Positions 20,059-31,166 of a DNA stretch of 64,000 nt are shown piece by piece. Source of the DNA: Bradyrhizobium lupini (GTDB lineage Bacteria > Pseudomonadota > Alphaproteobacteria > Rhizobiales > Xanthobacteraceae); NCBI RefSeq assembly GCF_040939785.1, contig NZ_CP162553.1, positions 2,418,001 to 2,482,000 on the forward strand, in the 5' to 3' direction. The position numbers were made by a program, and so were the translations under genes. Under the pieces are notes generated by a model, which was given only the letters and a program-made list of their open reading frames with translations, was not told where the DNA came from and did no database searches. Positions within the stretch are counted from its first letter, which is position 1; each line of letters begins with the position of its first letter.

Positions 20059-21018
20059 CTAGGCTTCGCGCGATCTTGTAGCTGATTCCATTAAGCGCCA
20101 CGGCGCGTGGCAGAGCTCACTCGGCAAGCGGCCCGCTGTCACGGAGTATGCCGGCGTCGCTATGCTCACGCTCCTGCGGGTGCCATTTCTGTTGAGGAGA
20201 TGCGCCTTTGGCGCACGCCTGATTTTGGCCCGTGGCACCACGCATTCCAAGGCCTGGCTCGATCGGTTGCTTCGGCGGGACGTTGACTGATCATGATCTC
20301 CGGCGAGACAAAGCCCTTGCCTCGCCTTTTTACGCGTGCTCTGGGCACTCTTAGCAGGCGCCCCGTTCGCAAGCAGGCCGTCAGTTCGCGGCGTAGCGTT
20401 CCCCGGCCTTGAACGAAGAGAGCCTGATAGATGGCTTCGTGGCTGATGCGCATCGTGTTGTCGTCCGGGAAGTCGATCGGCAAGCGTCGGGCAATCTGCT
20501 CCGGGCTCCAGGCCTTGGCCCATCGCCGATCTCTTCGCGGGCCATGCCGGCGACCGTTCCACGGAACGACGGGACCGGGAACGGAAGCGCCGCTCGGTGC
20601 CACGACGGCCGGCAAGTCTCTCCTCCACATAAGTGCGCAAGGTTTTGTTGAGCGCAAGTTTGGTCAGTTTGGGCCGACATGCCGATCGGTCTGCATGCCA
20701 CTGGGCAGTCGTCGCACGATACTCCAACCCGCCGCTTCTGGTAGCTGCATTGCGTCGCAGTTCACGGGAGATTGTCGAGGCGGACCGAGCGAGGCGGCGC
20801 CCGATTTCTTGCATGGAGTGGCCCTGCACCTTGAGAAGTGCGATCTCCTCGCGCTCGGCAAACGACAGGTACCGCCCGGAGAGCGGCTTTGCCGAGGATC
20901 TGAACATTGCTGGTGGCATGCCGCCCGCCTTTCGGAACAATCTGTATCCGACAGGCTGCGATACTCCGGCTTCAAGCGCAGCTTCTTCACTGCTTGGCCC
21001 GCGGCAATCCCCCGCCAA
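20059..21018 (-). pseudogene. IS30 family transposase remnant
   Basis: The N-terminal half is clear: a prefix ending GGMPPAMF, then SGRYLSFAEREEIALLKVQG and an HTH (SMQEIGRRLARSASTISREL). Near 20640 the frame shifts; the second frame reads WSPEQIARRLPIDFPDDNTM and ISHEAIYQALFVQGRG, characteristic of IS30 DDE transposases. It then runs down without the catalytic core. At least one frameshift and loss of the C-terminal catalytic domain make it non-functional. Confidence 0.85.
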
Positions 21019-21135
21019 AATCTGCTCTGTTCATCACGCCCCGCAACTTGCGGCCGCCCCGGCGATGGCATTGGCGCTCGTCCAGATCGTGCCTATCTCC
21101 GTCCTCCAATACTCATCGCAACCTCCAATGTGCGA

Positions 21136-21438
21136 GTGTTGCGACGACCGTTTAAATCCGCCCAATACGCCAGCGAACAGTTCCAGCGCCTGATGGCTGA
21201 CAGCGGCATCGTGTGCAGCATGAGCCGGTCCGGCAACGTCTGGAATAACGCCGCGATGGAGAGCTTCTTCTCTTCGCTGAAGACCGAGCGCACCGAGCGC
21301 AAACTCTATCGCACCAGGAACGAGACCAGGGCAGATGTGTTCGACTACATCGAGAGGTTCTACAATCCAACCCAACGTCATTCCACGATCGGATACATCA
21401 GCCCCGTTGAGTTCGAACGCAAGGTGGGATTCGCTTAA
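21136..21438 (+). pseudogene. IS3 family OrfB C-terminal fragment
   Basis: It reads ASEQFQRLMADSGIVCSMSR, NAAMESFFSSLKTER (catalytic Glu) and DVFDYIERFYNPTQRHSTIG, ending at 21438. This is the last third of an IS3-group (IS150-like) OrfB; both catalytic Asp residues are missing. It belongs to a different element from the other IS3 pieces in this window. Confidence 0.85.
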
Positions 21439-21670
21439 CCCGGTGTCCATCAAACCGGCAGCAGCTCAAAGCTGGTCGCAACTTTGGCGGTGGTCGGCAG
21501 AGAGCGGGACTGGGCGACCATAGCCAAACTGAGTACAGGCGTACTCTAGGACCCCTCCACAGCACCCAAGCGCAGAGTCCAGGGACAGTGGGGCGCTCAG
21601 AGTGTTTGGCCATATTGCAATGGTCGCCGAAACGGCAGCCGACCCGGAATGCGATACTAAGATGTCTATC

Positions 21671-23317
21671 TCAGCGCCAGCGCTTTTTCTCAGCGTCGTA
21701 GGTGCCGGCACGCGGATCACTCACGGCCATCAGCTCACGTTTTAGCACCTTATTGCTGGAGGTGGTCCTAGGAAGCTTCGGTATAAAGGCGATGTACCGC
21801 GGCACCTTGAACACAGCAAGTTCAGCACGAGCTTTTTCGAGAATCCGCTGCAAAAGCAGATCGTCGGGTGCCAGACCTTCTTTCAGCTCCACGCAGATCT
21901 TGACTTCCTCGCCGCAATCCGCGTGGGGAACGGGAATGGCAGCTACGTCCGCGATCTCCGAAATTTCGCGGATCACGGCTTCCACCTCACGCGCAGCGAT
22001 GTTGTCACCGGAGCGCCGAATCATATCCTTCGTGCGTCCTACTAGCCAATGAAAGCCGAATTTGTCACACCGCAACAGGTCTCCTGTCTTAAACCATTCG
22101 CCGTTGAATGAGGCCGCATTTACCTCAGGTCTATTCCAATAACCCTTGAAGATTCCACGGCCACTCACCCAGAGCTCGCCGACTTCACCAATGTCGGTGG
22201 GGGTGCCATCCTCATTCATCAATAGCAGATTCCGGAATGGAGCTCGAATCCCAACAGAACCGGATTCGGACATCTCGTCCAAATTGCTGGGCATTTGCGT
22301 GCCAAGCCAAATTTCCGTCATCCCATAAGCGTCCTGCGTGCGCACGCGAAAGCGTTTTCGGAATTGACGGACCGAGTAAGGACTCCAACCCCAATTCAGA
22401 GTCTGCCTCAGGCATGTCACCCCGCCTTCGCCTGAGGTCTCCACCTGGCGCGCCACCAACTCTGGAAAAGCGCACCACTCAATGCGATGCTGCTTCAGCC
22501 AACCGACGAAGCGTGCCGGGTTTAACGACGGAGCCAAGTAGAGCGTGCCGCCCTGTCGATACGACCTCAGAAAGTATTGTCTCGCATCGCCGTAGGAAAA
22601 CGAATTTGTACACAGATAGCTTTGGTACGGCTGCTCGTCCCCGGACGCCTCCTGGCACGAGCTAATGCCCCAATAGTCGTGCGTCAACATGCAGCCCTTC
22701 GGAAAGCCCGTCGTTCCCGAGGTATATTGAATGGTCAACAAGTCGTCGGAGCGGATACCCTCGTCCACCACAGAGTCGTCGGCTCCTTTAAGCAAATCAT
22801 CGAAGGTAGTGGCTGCTCCTGCGGAAAGCTGTCCAACGAGAACTATACGCTCATTGGTAAAGTATTGCGGCCAGGGGTCCATTACCGAGAAGACTGGCCA
22901 AGCGGTCTCGTCGACCACGGCGAATTTGGCTTGTGTGTCGCTGAGAACGTATTCGATCTCCCTTGGCGTGTAGCGCATGTCGATCGGAACCATCACCGCC
23001 CCAAGTTTCGCGATCGCGAACCATAGGATGGGATATTCAATGCGATTAGGTAGCATCACCCCGACGCGGTCGTGCTTGCGTACACCGAACAAACGTAGGG
23101 CCTGTGCGCATTTGTTAGAAGCCCGGTCCATTTCAGAGTAAGTCGCGCGCATGCCCTGCTCGAAGACGTCGATTGCGATCGAGGATCCATGCGTTCTCGC
23201 TCGTTCTGAAACCAGCTGTCCAATAGTGATCGTCTCATACGCAGCTTCCAGGGCCTGGATCTTCCGCAACGCATTCGTGACACGCTCTTGCTGCTGACTA
23301 TCTGTTCTGGGGAGCAT
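21671..23317 (-). CDS. AMP-forming acyl-CoA ligase (ANL superfamily)
   Basis: A 548-residue adenylate-forming enzyme with all core motifs: YTSGTTGFPKG (198-208, phosphate loop), DAYGMTE (329-335), TGD (411-413, ribose Asp), GRTKDMIRRSG (427-437, hinge), and TTSSNKVLKREL with the catalytic lysine near 523. It activates a carboxylic acid as an acyl-AMP and transfers it to CoA or a carrier. The sequence resembles crotonobetaine/carnitine-CoA ligases and other short-acid ligases. The start at 23317 has GAGG five bases upstream; a farther in-frame start at 23365 lacks one. No neighbouring gene fixes its substrate. It looks intact. Confidence 0.85.
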   Translation of the reverse strand: MLPRTDSQQQERVTNALRKIQALEAAYETITIGQLVSERARTHGSSIAIDVFEQGMRATYSEMDRASNKCAQALRLFGVRKHDRVGVMLPNRIEYPILWFAIAKLGAVMVPIDMRYTPREIEYVLSDTQAKFAVVDETAWPVFSVMDPWPQYFTNERIVLVGQLSAGAATTFDDLLKGADDSVVDEGIRSDDLLTIQYTSGTTGFPKGCMLTHDYWGISSCQEASGDEQPYQSYLCTNSFSYGDARQYFLRSYRQGGTLYLAPSLNPARFVGWLKQHRIEWCAFPELVARQVETSGEGGVTCLRQTLNWGWSPYSVRQFRKRFRVRTQDAYGMTEIWLGTQMPSNLDEMSESGSVGIRAPFRNLLLMNEDGTPTDIGEVGELWVSGRGIFKGYWNRPEVNAASFNGEWFKTGDLLRCDKFGFHWLVGRTKDMIRRSGDNIAAREVEAVIREISEIADVAAIPVPHADCGEEVKICVELKEGLAPDDLLLQRILEKARAELAVFKVPRYIAFIPKLPRTTSSNKVLKRELMAVSDPRAGTYDAEKKRWR

Positions 23318-24583
23318 TGGAAACCTCGGTTCAGGGGACAAAAGTAGGCGTACCGAAAGACGCATTCTTTGGATTTAGAGCCAACCGACATTGTCGATCA
23401 GGATCAGCGGGACCCCACTAAAAACTCGGCATGGCGTCCAGCATGCGCGTGAGGAGTCACGCCGCTATCATCGAGGGATCTTGAACCTCCCGTCCTTCAC
23501 ACAGGCTCTGTGCGCCCGTACGATCCTGAGGCGCTCCCAGAGCTTAGCAGTGCTAAGGGGCAGAGTTTGGGTTGCTTGAAATAAGCGCGGAACGGGCGAG
23601 AGACGGGCTATATTTGCCATTGCGGCACCTTCTGTCGTGATCAGCTGTGTTGTAGCCTGATGGCCCACATGCCGAGTTCTACATCATTAAAAAGAATCGA
23701 AGCACTACCTACCTAGGTGAGGTGCACGCGGGTACCAGCTTCAAGCATAGCAGACCATTGTTGAGCAGCTTTTCAAGGTCGGCCCGTCGTCCTTCACCAG
23801 TTCCAGAAACCCCGGTGGGCCGGGCTGCGAGCAGTGCGCATCGCGGGTAGGCCTCGTAAGGATACACACTCTGAGCGCTTCCCTCACAGGCGTCCAACAC
23901 TGCCGCCTCGATGATTGAACGTTGCGCGAGCTCCTCTCTGTGCGACAGATGTTAACCTAGCATGGCGCCCCTGGTCCATTCTACCACCTCCCGCATCGGG
24001 CGCATTTGCATCTCGCTTACGCCACCAACTCATCGCGTTCCAGCTTCTGAGCGCCGCTGCGTAAAGGCTTAACGCGGCCAAAATCAGTGCAGATGGGAGT
24101 TTAAGGATTGATATAATCCCGATCGCCAGCAAATCATGGCTTCTGATCACTTCGTCAGCAAATCCTGCACACCTCACGAATCTCACCTAAGGCTCCGCTC
24201 ATTCGGAGGCGCAAGCAAGTTGGAGAGACGATCTTCATGCGGTCACAAAGGTCTTGTTTGGTGCAAGAGATGTCCGACCCTATCGTCGGAAACTCGACAA
24301 AACCGTCGAAGGTCCTTTTCGTGTCAAAGTGAGACGCGCGGTGACCCTTTGCGCGAGCATTTAGCACTCGGATGAATCGAGAGACACCGAGAAACTCTCC
24401 GCCAAGTCTTCATCATCGCGCCGATTGTGGCGCAACCCAACGCCCCGATTTACAAGCGCTGTAGAATCTCATTTCGATGGAGGTTGTTCCATTTGCGATG
24501 CGTCTAAGAATTCCGAGGCCATCGGTCGGAACTGCGCGTCCCTCACTGAGGCTTAGGCTTCAGATTCATTCAATAGACGGCGA
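23318..24583. other. No supported gene
   Basis: About 1.27 kb upstream of the ligase. Only short overlapping frames, none recognisable. It probably contains the ligase promoter and old IS scars. Confidence 0.4.
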
Positions 24584-25130
24584 CTAGGTGGACGGCAGCC
24601 AATAAGTTTCTGGCAAGTTTGTCGTAACGAGTAGCGTCTCGCCTAGAATCCTAAAGCCAACAGAAACAGCACTCGATAATCTTGCGCCCTTCGTAAGCGC
24701 GTTTGACTGAAGCTGTGGAGGGGCATCCCTGTTGGACTTGTTCGCAACGACGAGCTTCGCGCCGCGATTGATGATTCGGCGCGGAAGCCGTTGCCATCGC
24801 AGCCTTCGTCCCAATGAGGGAAGACATGGGCGGCGCGAGTTTCAAAACGGACGTCCTGCGGCAATGTCTAAGTCTTGTCCCGGAGTGAGATGAACTGCGC
24901 AAGGCTTGCAATTAGGGCCTTTTTTCGCCGCTCCCGAGCGATGCGCTTTGATCGAGCTGGAGTTGATGGGCAAAGTCACGTCGTCCTCACCGCAGCGCGC
25001 GAGCGTTTCAAAGATCGCCTGCCAATGTCCGCGCTTAGCCTAGCGATGAACCGATTGTAGATTGTCGTGTAAGGACCATATTGGGGCGGGCAATCGCGCC
25101 AGCGTGCGCCGCACTGGAGATGTGAATGAT
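24584..25130 (-). pseudogene. IS5 family transposase (IS427-like), heavily decayed
   Basis: Read across frames on the reverse strand from about 25115, the remnant runs CGARWRDCPPQYGPYTTIYN, then GHWQAIFETLARCGEDDV, LTPGQDLDIAAGRPF, NKSNRDAPP, KRAYEGRKIIECCF and DATRYDKLARNLLAAV. These match, in order, the blocks of IS427-group IS5 transposases, including the end signature (RRVATRYDKLAANYLA in intact members). Several frameshifts and stops are present. Not functional. Confidence 0.8.
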
Positions 25131-25626
25131 ACCGCCAATGATGCGTCGATGTCGTCGGGCGCCGGGCCCGTCTGGTTCGTCGGCGGACGCGACTCTATCT
25201 AAGTCCGCGGTTTGTTTGGTACAGACACGAGCTGTGTCATCGATGGCAAGAAATTTGCACTGTGTCCGGCGGGTAGGTGCCGGAAGTAAGTCGATTCATG
25301 AATTCAATGGGTGACCTGCTGCTGGGCAGACTAAATGAAAAGCGGTTCCTTTCGGTTGCCGAGGGCCTTGGGCCTTGGCCTTCCAAGTAGGCGCGATGAC
25401 GGGCGTGATCGAAAGAGCACTTCCCCCGCGAGCCATCGTTCATTGATCGCCTCACCATACTCGAGGTGGAACGGTTGAGATGCTTGGGCCTTTCGGCATT
25501 TCGGCAGTGTTGCAATCAGTTGGGCCGATGCAATCAGGCCAATGATCGAGATAATCAGAATGGCTGGTTTCCGGGCCCATGGCGCAATCGGCCTCATCTC
25601 CCGAGCTCAGTGAAGGGAATTAGCCC
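25131..25626. other. No supported gene
   Basis: About 500 bp upstream of the aminotransferase. No gene or RNA recognised. The aminotransferase ribosome site (gaaggga, about 25611-25617) lies at its end. Confidence 0.4.
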
Positions 25627-26802
25627 ATGCATTACGCGTCCCGACTCTACAGAATGGCCGATAACGGATTGGGGGCTTGGGAGATACATCACATCGCCAC
25701 CGAGAAACGGAATCGCGGCGATGACGTCATTCTGTTGACGGTTGGCAACACCGATTTCACCAGTCCTAAAACGTCGATCGCCGCTGTACGTCAAGACCTC
25801 GCGGCCGGCCGGACCCATTACAGCCCGAGTGCAGGCGGCCGTCCGTTCCGCGAGGCGATTGCACGGCGACATACGCGCAAGACTGGCCAAGCGATCAACG
25901 CCGATCAGGTCATAGTCACTATTGGCGCTCAGAACGCGCTGCTCACCGCCGCCCTTTGTCTCATCGAGCCAGGGGACCAGGTCTTAGTACCTGAGCCAAT
26001 GTATACAACTTATCCCGGCACTGTCGCTGCTGCTGGCGGCGAGATCATCAGCATCCGCTCGCCACCAGGAAACCGGTTTCATCCGTTGATTAACGAGATG
26101 GAAGCCGCTATCACTCCACGAACTCGCGCGATCTTTTTGGCCACCCCCAACAATCCGACGGGGGCGGTCTATACGACAGACGAACTGCTGGCTATAGCGG
26201 GCCTCTGCCGCAATCAGAATCTCTGGCTGGTCTCGGATGAGGTCTACGGCGAACTCATCTATGAGGGCCAACATGTCTCGCCCTCTATGCTTCCCGGCAT
26301 GGCGGAGCGCACCATCACCATCAGCAGTCTTTCCAAGTCACATGCGATGGCGGGTTGGCGGCTCGGTTGGATGATCGGTCCGCAGGAGTTGGTGCGTCAT
26401 GCTGGCAACGTAGCGCTCTGCTCGACCTACGGCGTTCCTACTTTTCTCCAAGATGCCGGCGTCGCGGCGCTGGAGCAGTTTCCGAACGGGCTCCCCGAAC
26501 TGCGAGCAGCCTATCGTCGCCGCCGCGACCAGCTTTGTGAGTGGATGGAAACGGTTCCCCTAGTGTCTTTCCACCGCCCGGAAGGCGGCATGTTCATTAT
26601 GTTGGATGCGCGCGCCACGGGTCTCTCGGCGTATGACTTTGCCAAGGGCCTAGTTCTCCAAGAGGGAGTTGCAATTCTACCCGCGGATAGTTTTGGCGAA
26701 AGCGCAGCTGGTCATTTGCGCATTAGCCTTGGTGCCACCGACGCGGAAATGGAGGAGGCGGCCATGCGCCTGTCCCGTTACGCTAAGCAGATCGCGCGGT
26801 AA
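25627..26802 (+). CDS. Class I/II PLP aminotransferase (1)
   Basis: A 391-residue fold-type I aminotransferase of the aspartate/alanine type. Visible motifs are NNPTG at 175-179, SDEVY at 203-207 (Asp and Tyr holding PLP) and the Schiff-base Lys237 in SLSKSHAMAGWR, with a C-terminal RISLG arginine that binds the substrate carboxylate. It transfers an amino group between an amino acid and a 2-oxo acid in the cytoplasm. The ATG at 25627 follows a GAAGGGA ribosome site. All key residues are present. A second aminotransferase of the same fold lies at 45990-47201. Substrate is unknown. Confidence 0.85.
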   Translation: MHYASRLYRMADNGLGAWEIHHIATEKRNRGDDVILLTVGNTDFTSPKTSIAAVRQDLAAGRTHYSPSAGGRPFREAIARRHTRKTGQAINADQVIVTIGAQNALLTAALCLIEPGDQVLVPEPMYTTYPGTVAAAGGEIISIRSPPGNRFHPLINEMEAAITPRTRAIFLATPNNPTGAVYTTDELLAIAGLCRNQNLWLVSDEVYGELIYEGQHVSPSMLPGMAERTITISSLSKSHAMAGWRLGWMIGPQELVRHAGNVALCSTYGVPTFLQDAGVAALEQFPNGLPELRAAYRRRRDQLCEWMETVPLVSFHRPEGGMFIMLDARATGLSAYDFAKGLVLQEGVAILPADSFGESAAGHLRISLGATDAEMEEAAMRLSRYAKQIAR

Positions 26803-27079
26803 AGGTTGAGTTCCTTCTTAGCCATAGCACACGGTATTGGGGCGATCAGTACGCCGCCGATCGGCTGGATGCATCCGACTGCCAACCGTTACACTACGTT
26901 GAAAAACTCGGTTGCGCGGAAGTCCGCAATTTAGGACCGGAGCTGACAAGTCGTGGCAGTGGACTGGACGAAGGTGGTACGGTAGTTGTGAAGCGACCTC
27001 ACTCGACGAGATGAAACTTGCGGCGAATTGAATTAGAGCGCTGAAAGGCTAGGAGAGATTTGCGCCGACTTTGCTGTGA

Positions 27080-27890
27080 TGGCGGGCGATGGCTCCGCCT
27101 GTTGCAGAGGTTCCGACTGCCCTTGCCGATGCCCATGCGCGAATCTTCGCCTTGCTGCCAGAACGGCAGTGATTAAGGCCGCATCGTCTCCGAGATTACA
27201 ATACTGACTACGGCGAACTCTCGATCTCGCCGCGGTCAACCAGGCGGCCGACGCGCGGATCCTAGAGCTGGCGGCGATCGTGAAGATCTCGGAGCGCACG
27301 CCTTACGGCATGCGCTCAGAACGCTTGCGGAGCCAAAAGCCAAGCCATGAGCAGATCGCCTTCGTGCTTGCGAGAGTTCTACCGGCGTGGCGGCCATCGA
27401 AGCCGAACGGGCCAAGACAGGCGGCAAGGTCAAGCCGCAACGCGCGCCGCGGCCTCGCAAGGAGTTCGGCTCGCATCTGGTGCGGGTGGAGATCCCTTCC
27501 CGGATGTCTCCTGGTTGAAGGCCTGAAAAAGGTTCTGATCGGCGAGGCTGTGTTAATGCGCGTCGACGTGACACCGGCAAAGTTCTGCGTGATAGTCAAC
27601 CCAAATGCATCTATCGCAATCGCGATGACACGTAGTTCAGGCCGGCCTCGCCGCACGCAATTGAAAGCGGCCTTTCGACCGAAGCGCTTCTCGCCCAGAT
27701 CCCAGTCTTGATACGCGACTGGCGGCCCCTGTACCGGCAGGAAAGCGATCGACGCGCGTGACGGCGTCGATCTCGGCTGATCGTTGATAGAGCAATGGAC
27801 GGGTAAGGTCGATTTCCAATTGCAGCCGTCGCCAATTGTGGGCTGGACGAGACGAAGCACGCGAACGAGTCTTCGAATCCGCTACTTGAT
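27080..27890 (+). pseudogene. IS66 TnpC remnant, heavily decayed
   Basis: Patches in different frames match an IS66 transposase: YGMRSERLRSQ, HEQIAFVL, VKPQRAPRPRKEFGSHLVRV, EGLKKVLIGE, LDVTPAKFCVIV, then STEALLAQI and PLYRQ, and finally a frame reading AIDARDGVDL and LIEQWTGKVDFQLQP. Stops and frameshifts are frequent and the C-terminal catalytic half is absent. The right edge cuts into the small ORF that overlaps the ATP-grasp remnant at 27945-28061. Confidence 0.7.
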
Positions 27891-27948
27891 GTCTGCGGGC
27901 ACCGCCATTGTCTAATGCCGACACTAACGGTATCTTTCGTAATTTCAT
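27860..27948 (-). pseudogene. Small ORF overlapping the ATP-grasp remnant stop, cut by IS66
   Basis: An ATG at 27948 overlaps the ATP-grasp stop (ATGA) and opens a frame reading MKLRKIPLVSALDNGGARRH before running into IS66 TnpC remnant sequence near 27860. The same ATGA arrangement, again with a protein starting MK, follows the intact ATP-grasp gene at 31163-32161. The two small proteins show little sequence likeness in what remains. It could be a genuine partner or peptide gene truncated by the IS, or chance. Confidence 0.35.
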
Positions 27949-28061
27949 GAAGACGTACTCTTCTGGAAGTGAGCAATGAGTAGTTCGGCAACTTTCTCGA
28001 AGCAATCTACTCCAGAAGTCAGCTGATAATCGTATAGTCCCCCCGGCAATTTGAGGGATGC
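27945..28061 (-). pseudogene. C-terminal 38 codons of an ATP-grasp ligase paralogue
   Basis: A reverse frame ending TGA at 27945-27947 reads PGGLYDYQLTSGVDCFEKVA and ends HFQKSTSS. It lines up with the end of the complete ATP-grasp at 31163-32161 (PGGLYDLQCASGVDRSDKVS, HFKRRLSS), so this is the tail of a close paralogue. The sequence upstream does not read as an ATP-grasp in any frame I could follow, so most of the gene is missing. It marks a second former locus of this ligase 3 kb from the intact one. Confidence 0.7.
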
Positions 28062-28065
28062 TCTT

Positions 28066-28510
28066 GCTCAAGGCCGTTTGATTCGCAACTTTTAGCTCGC
28101 CTTGCAAGCGGACGTCGGTCTGGCAGGCGGCTGTTGCGGGAAGGCAGCGGGCGCGGCATAGTTAGCAGCAACGAGGGTAGTGCGGCAAAAGCGCATCTCC
28201 GATCTCGAGTGTGACGGCTGGAGGCAAACACCGGCCTGTTGCTGAAAGGATCGATGCCAATTGATGAGAGCCGCAGATGACCCTTCAGCACCTCACTCAG
28301 TTTGTTGCGATTGACAGTGATCGTGGCCTGCACTAACGCCCGCCCGTTAACTGCGCCAAACATCAGGCAGAGTGCGAAGGCGTAAACGCCAGGCCTGACG
28401 CGGAAGCTGTCCACGGTCTTCCCCTCTGCACCACAGCGGAATGCGAACGTGAGCCTCTCGCGATCGGCGAAGATCGAGGTGACATCCGCAAATCGAATTG
28501 AACCGGGCAA
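28066..28510 (-). other. Unassigned open frame
   Basis: A reverse frame starting at 28510 (MPGSIRFADVTSIFADRERL, FAFRCGAEGKTVDSF, ATITVNRNKLSEVLKGHLRL) stays open through this stretch and on to 28019. Its first 90 residues look plausibly protein-like; the rest is Arg- and Ser-rich and probably not coding. It matches no family I recognise. It could be a decayed gene. Confidence 0.25.
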
Positions 28511-28539
28511 TCCTGGGTTTAGCTGACGTGGAGGCCTTG

Positions 28540-28935
28540 CTTGCTCGTATGTGCTGTCGCGACTACCCGCAGAAATATGATCTCGAAAGGCGGCTCACCA
28601 ACCTCAGTCAGGCGCTTCTCAGACAATATCTGCTGCAACGCTGCGGACGGCTCCACACGGGTCGCTACCAGCCGAAGCCGGTGCGGCGAGTCTACATGCC
28701 CAAAGCCGATGGCGGTAAGCAGCCTCTCGGTGTGCCGGCGCCAGAGGATAAGATCGTCCAAAGTGCGGTGGCATGCGAGCGCCGTCTCCGAGACCGACTT
28801 GCTCTGGTTCTCTTGCGGCTTCCCCGGTGCGGAATCCTCACATTCCGCTTGATGCCCTGCATGCTGGGATGATGAGCCAGCGAGTGAACATGGTGCTCGA
28901 TGCCGACATACGCAGCTTCTTGGACACCGCTTCAT
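28540..28935 (+). pseudogene. Group II intron reverse transcriptase remnant
   Basis: The plus strand reads a group II intron-encoded RT start: LERRLTNLSQALLRQ, RYQPKPVRRVYMPKADGGKQ and PLGVPAPEDKIVQSAV, then after a frameshift near 28805 FSCGFPGAESSHSALDAL, VNMVLDADIRSFLDT. These are RT blocks 0-3. The YADD catalytic block and the maturase domain are missing, as the sequence ends at about 28935. No intron RNA structure was identified next to it. Confidence 0.8.
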
Positions 28936-29141
28936 AATGCCCCTGGTTCATGAGGTTTGAAAGGAGTTCGGATTGCCGGGTTATCATCTTGATTCGGATT
29001 CCCCTTTTTCCTGCCATTCGTGACGTGCACGATTTCGAGGTCGCCGCGCTTGACGGTTCGGCTTAGAGGCCGACCTTGCGGGTTGCCTCGTGCATGGTCA
29101 CGGAGCTCCAGCAGCCTGGCTGAATCGCGCAGTGAGGTCAT
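28932..29141 (-). other. Short unassigned frame (69 codons)
   Basis: A reverse frame reading MTSLRDSARLLELRDHARG, SRTVKRGDLEIVHVTNG and DDNPAIRTPFKPHEPGAL. Composition is hydrophilic and protein-like, but there is no ribosome site and no family I recognise. It is wedged between the RT remnant and an IS21, so it may itself be a fragment. Confidence 0.25.
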
Positions 29142-29319
29142 CGGTCAGGCGAATGCGCCAGGGCGTGCCAGGCGTCAACTGCTCGCCCGGAATGATGCTT
29201 TGATTGAGTCAGCGGTACAAAGTCGAAGAGGCGACGGCGCGATCCGAGCGGACCGCGCCGTCTGGTGATCGCGGCTGGCCGGTGATGGATGGTTCTTATC
29301 GCCAAAGAGCAATCACCCG

Positions 29320-30690
<1,371 letters not shown>

Positions 30691-30857
30691 GGCGCGTCAT
30701 AGGGGTATGGTCAGTCATACGTCAATGTCTTCAATCTCCATTACACTGCGCAAGCCAACCTCGCCGAGTGAGACCGCACATCTAGCTTGCGTTAGGAAGC
30801 ATGACGAAGTCACGCGCATACTGCGAGGTCCCGACGCGGCCGCAAGCATCATCTTTC

Positions 30858-31166
30858 TCAGACGAGGTGGGCCTCGTTTAAGCACTTTTTTAGTTCCATC
30901 TTTGATAGCTGAGATATATTCGACGCGGAATGGAGCCGGGTTCGATTGCTGAAGCCGCGGATTGAGGCGAAGAGATCATGTCGGTCACCGCCGCGGGGCT
31001 CAGAGTGATGATGATGAACGAACTCTCCGCATTCAGGTGCGTGCAAGACGCTCACCATGATGGCATTGTCGAAGCAGTCGTCCATGTCGCGGCAAGCCGC
31101 GAGACAAGGCTGGTCATGTTCGCGAAAGATTGCGTTACGTTCATGACTTGTAAGAGCGAACTTCAT
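30858..31166 (-). CDS. Small ORF translationally coupled to the ATP-grasp gene
   Basis: A 102-codon frame whose ATG (31166) overlaps the TGA of the upstream ATP-grasp gene (ATGA), a common sign of translational coupling. It reads MKFALTSHERNAIFREHDQP, contains a Cys- and Asp-rich stretch (CLAACRDMDDCFD) and a run of four His, and ends at 30858. It matches no family I know. The amino-acid make-up is not strongly protein-like in its second half. A similar ATGA overlap with a frame starting MKL exists at the paralogous remnant (27948). It could encode a partner, a peptide substrate, or nothing. Confidence 0.35.
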   Translation of the reverse strand: MKFALTSHERNAIFREHDQPCLAACRDMDDCFDNAIMVSVLHAPECGEFVHHHHSEPRGGDRHDLFASIRGFSNRTRLHSASNISQLSKMELKKCLNEAHLV

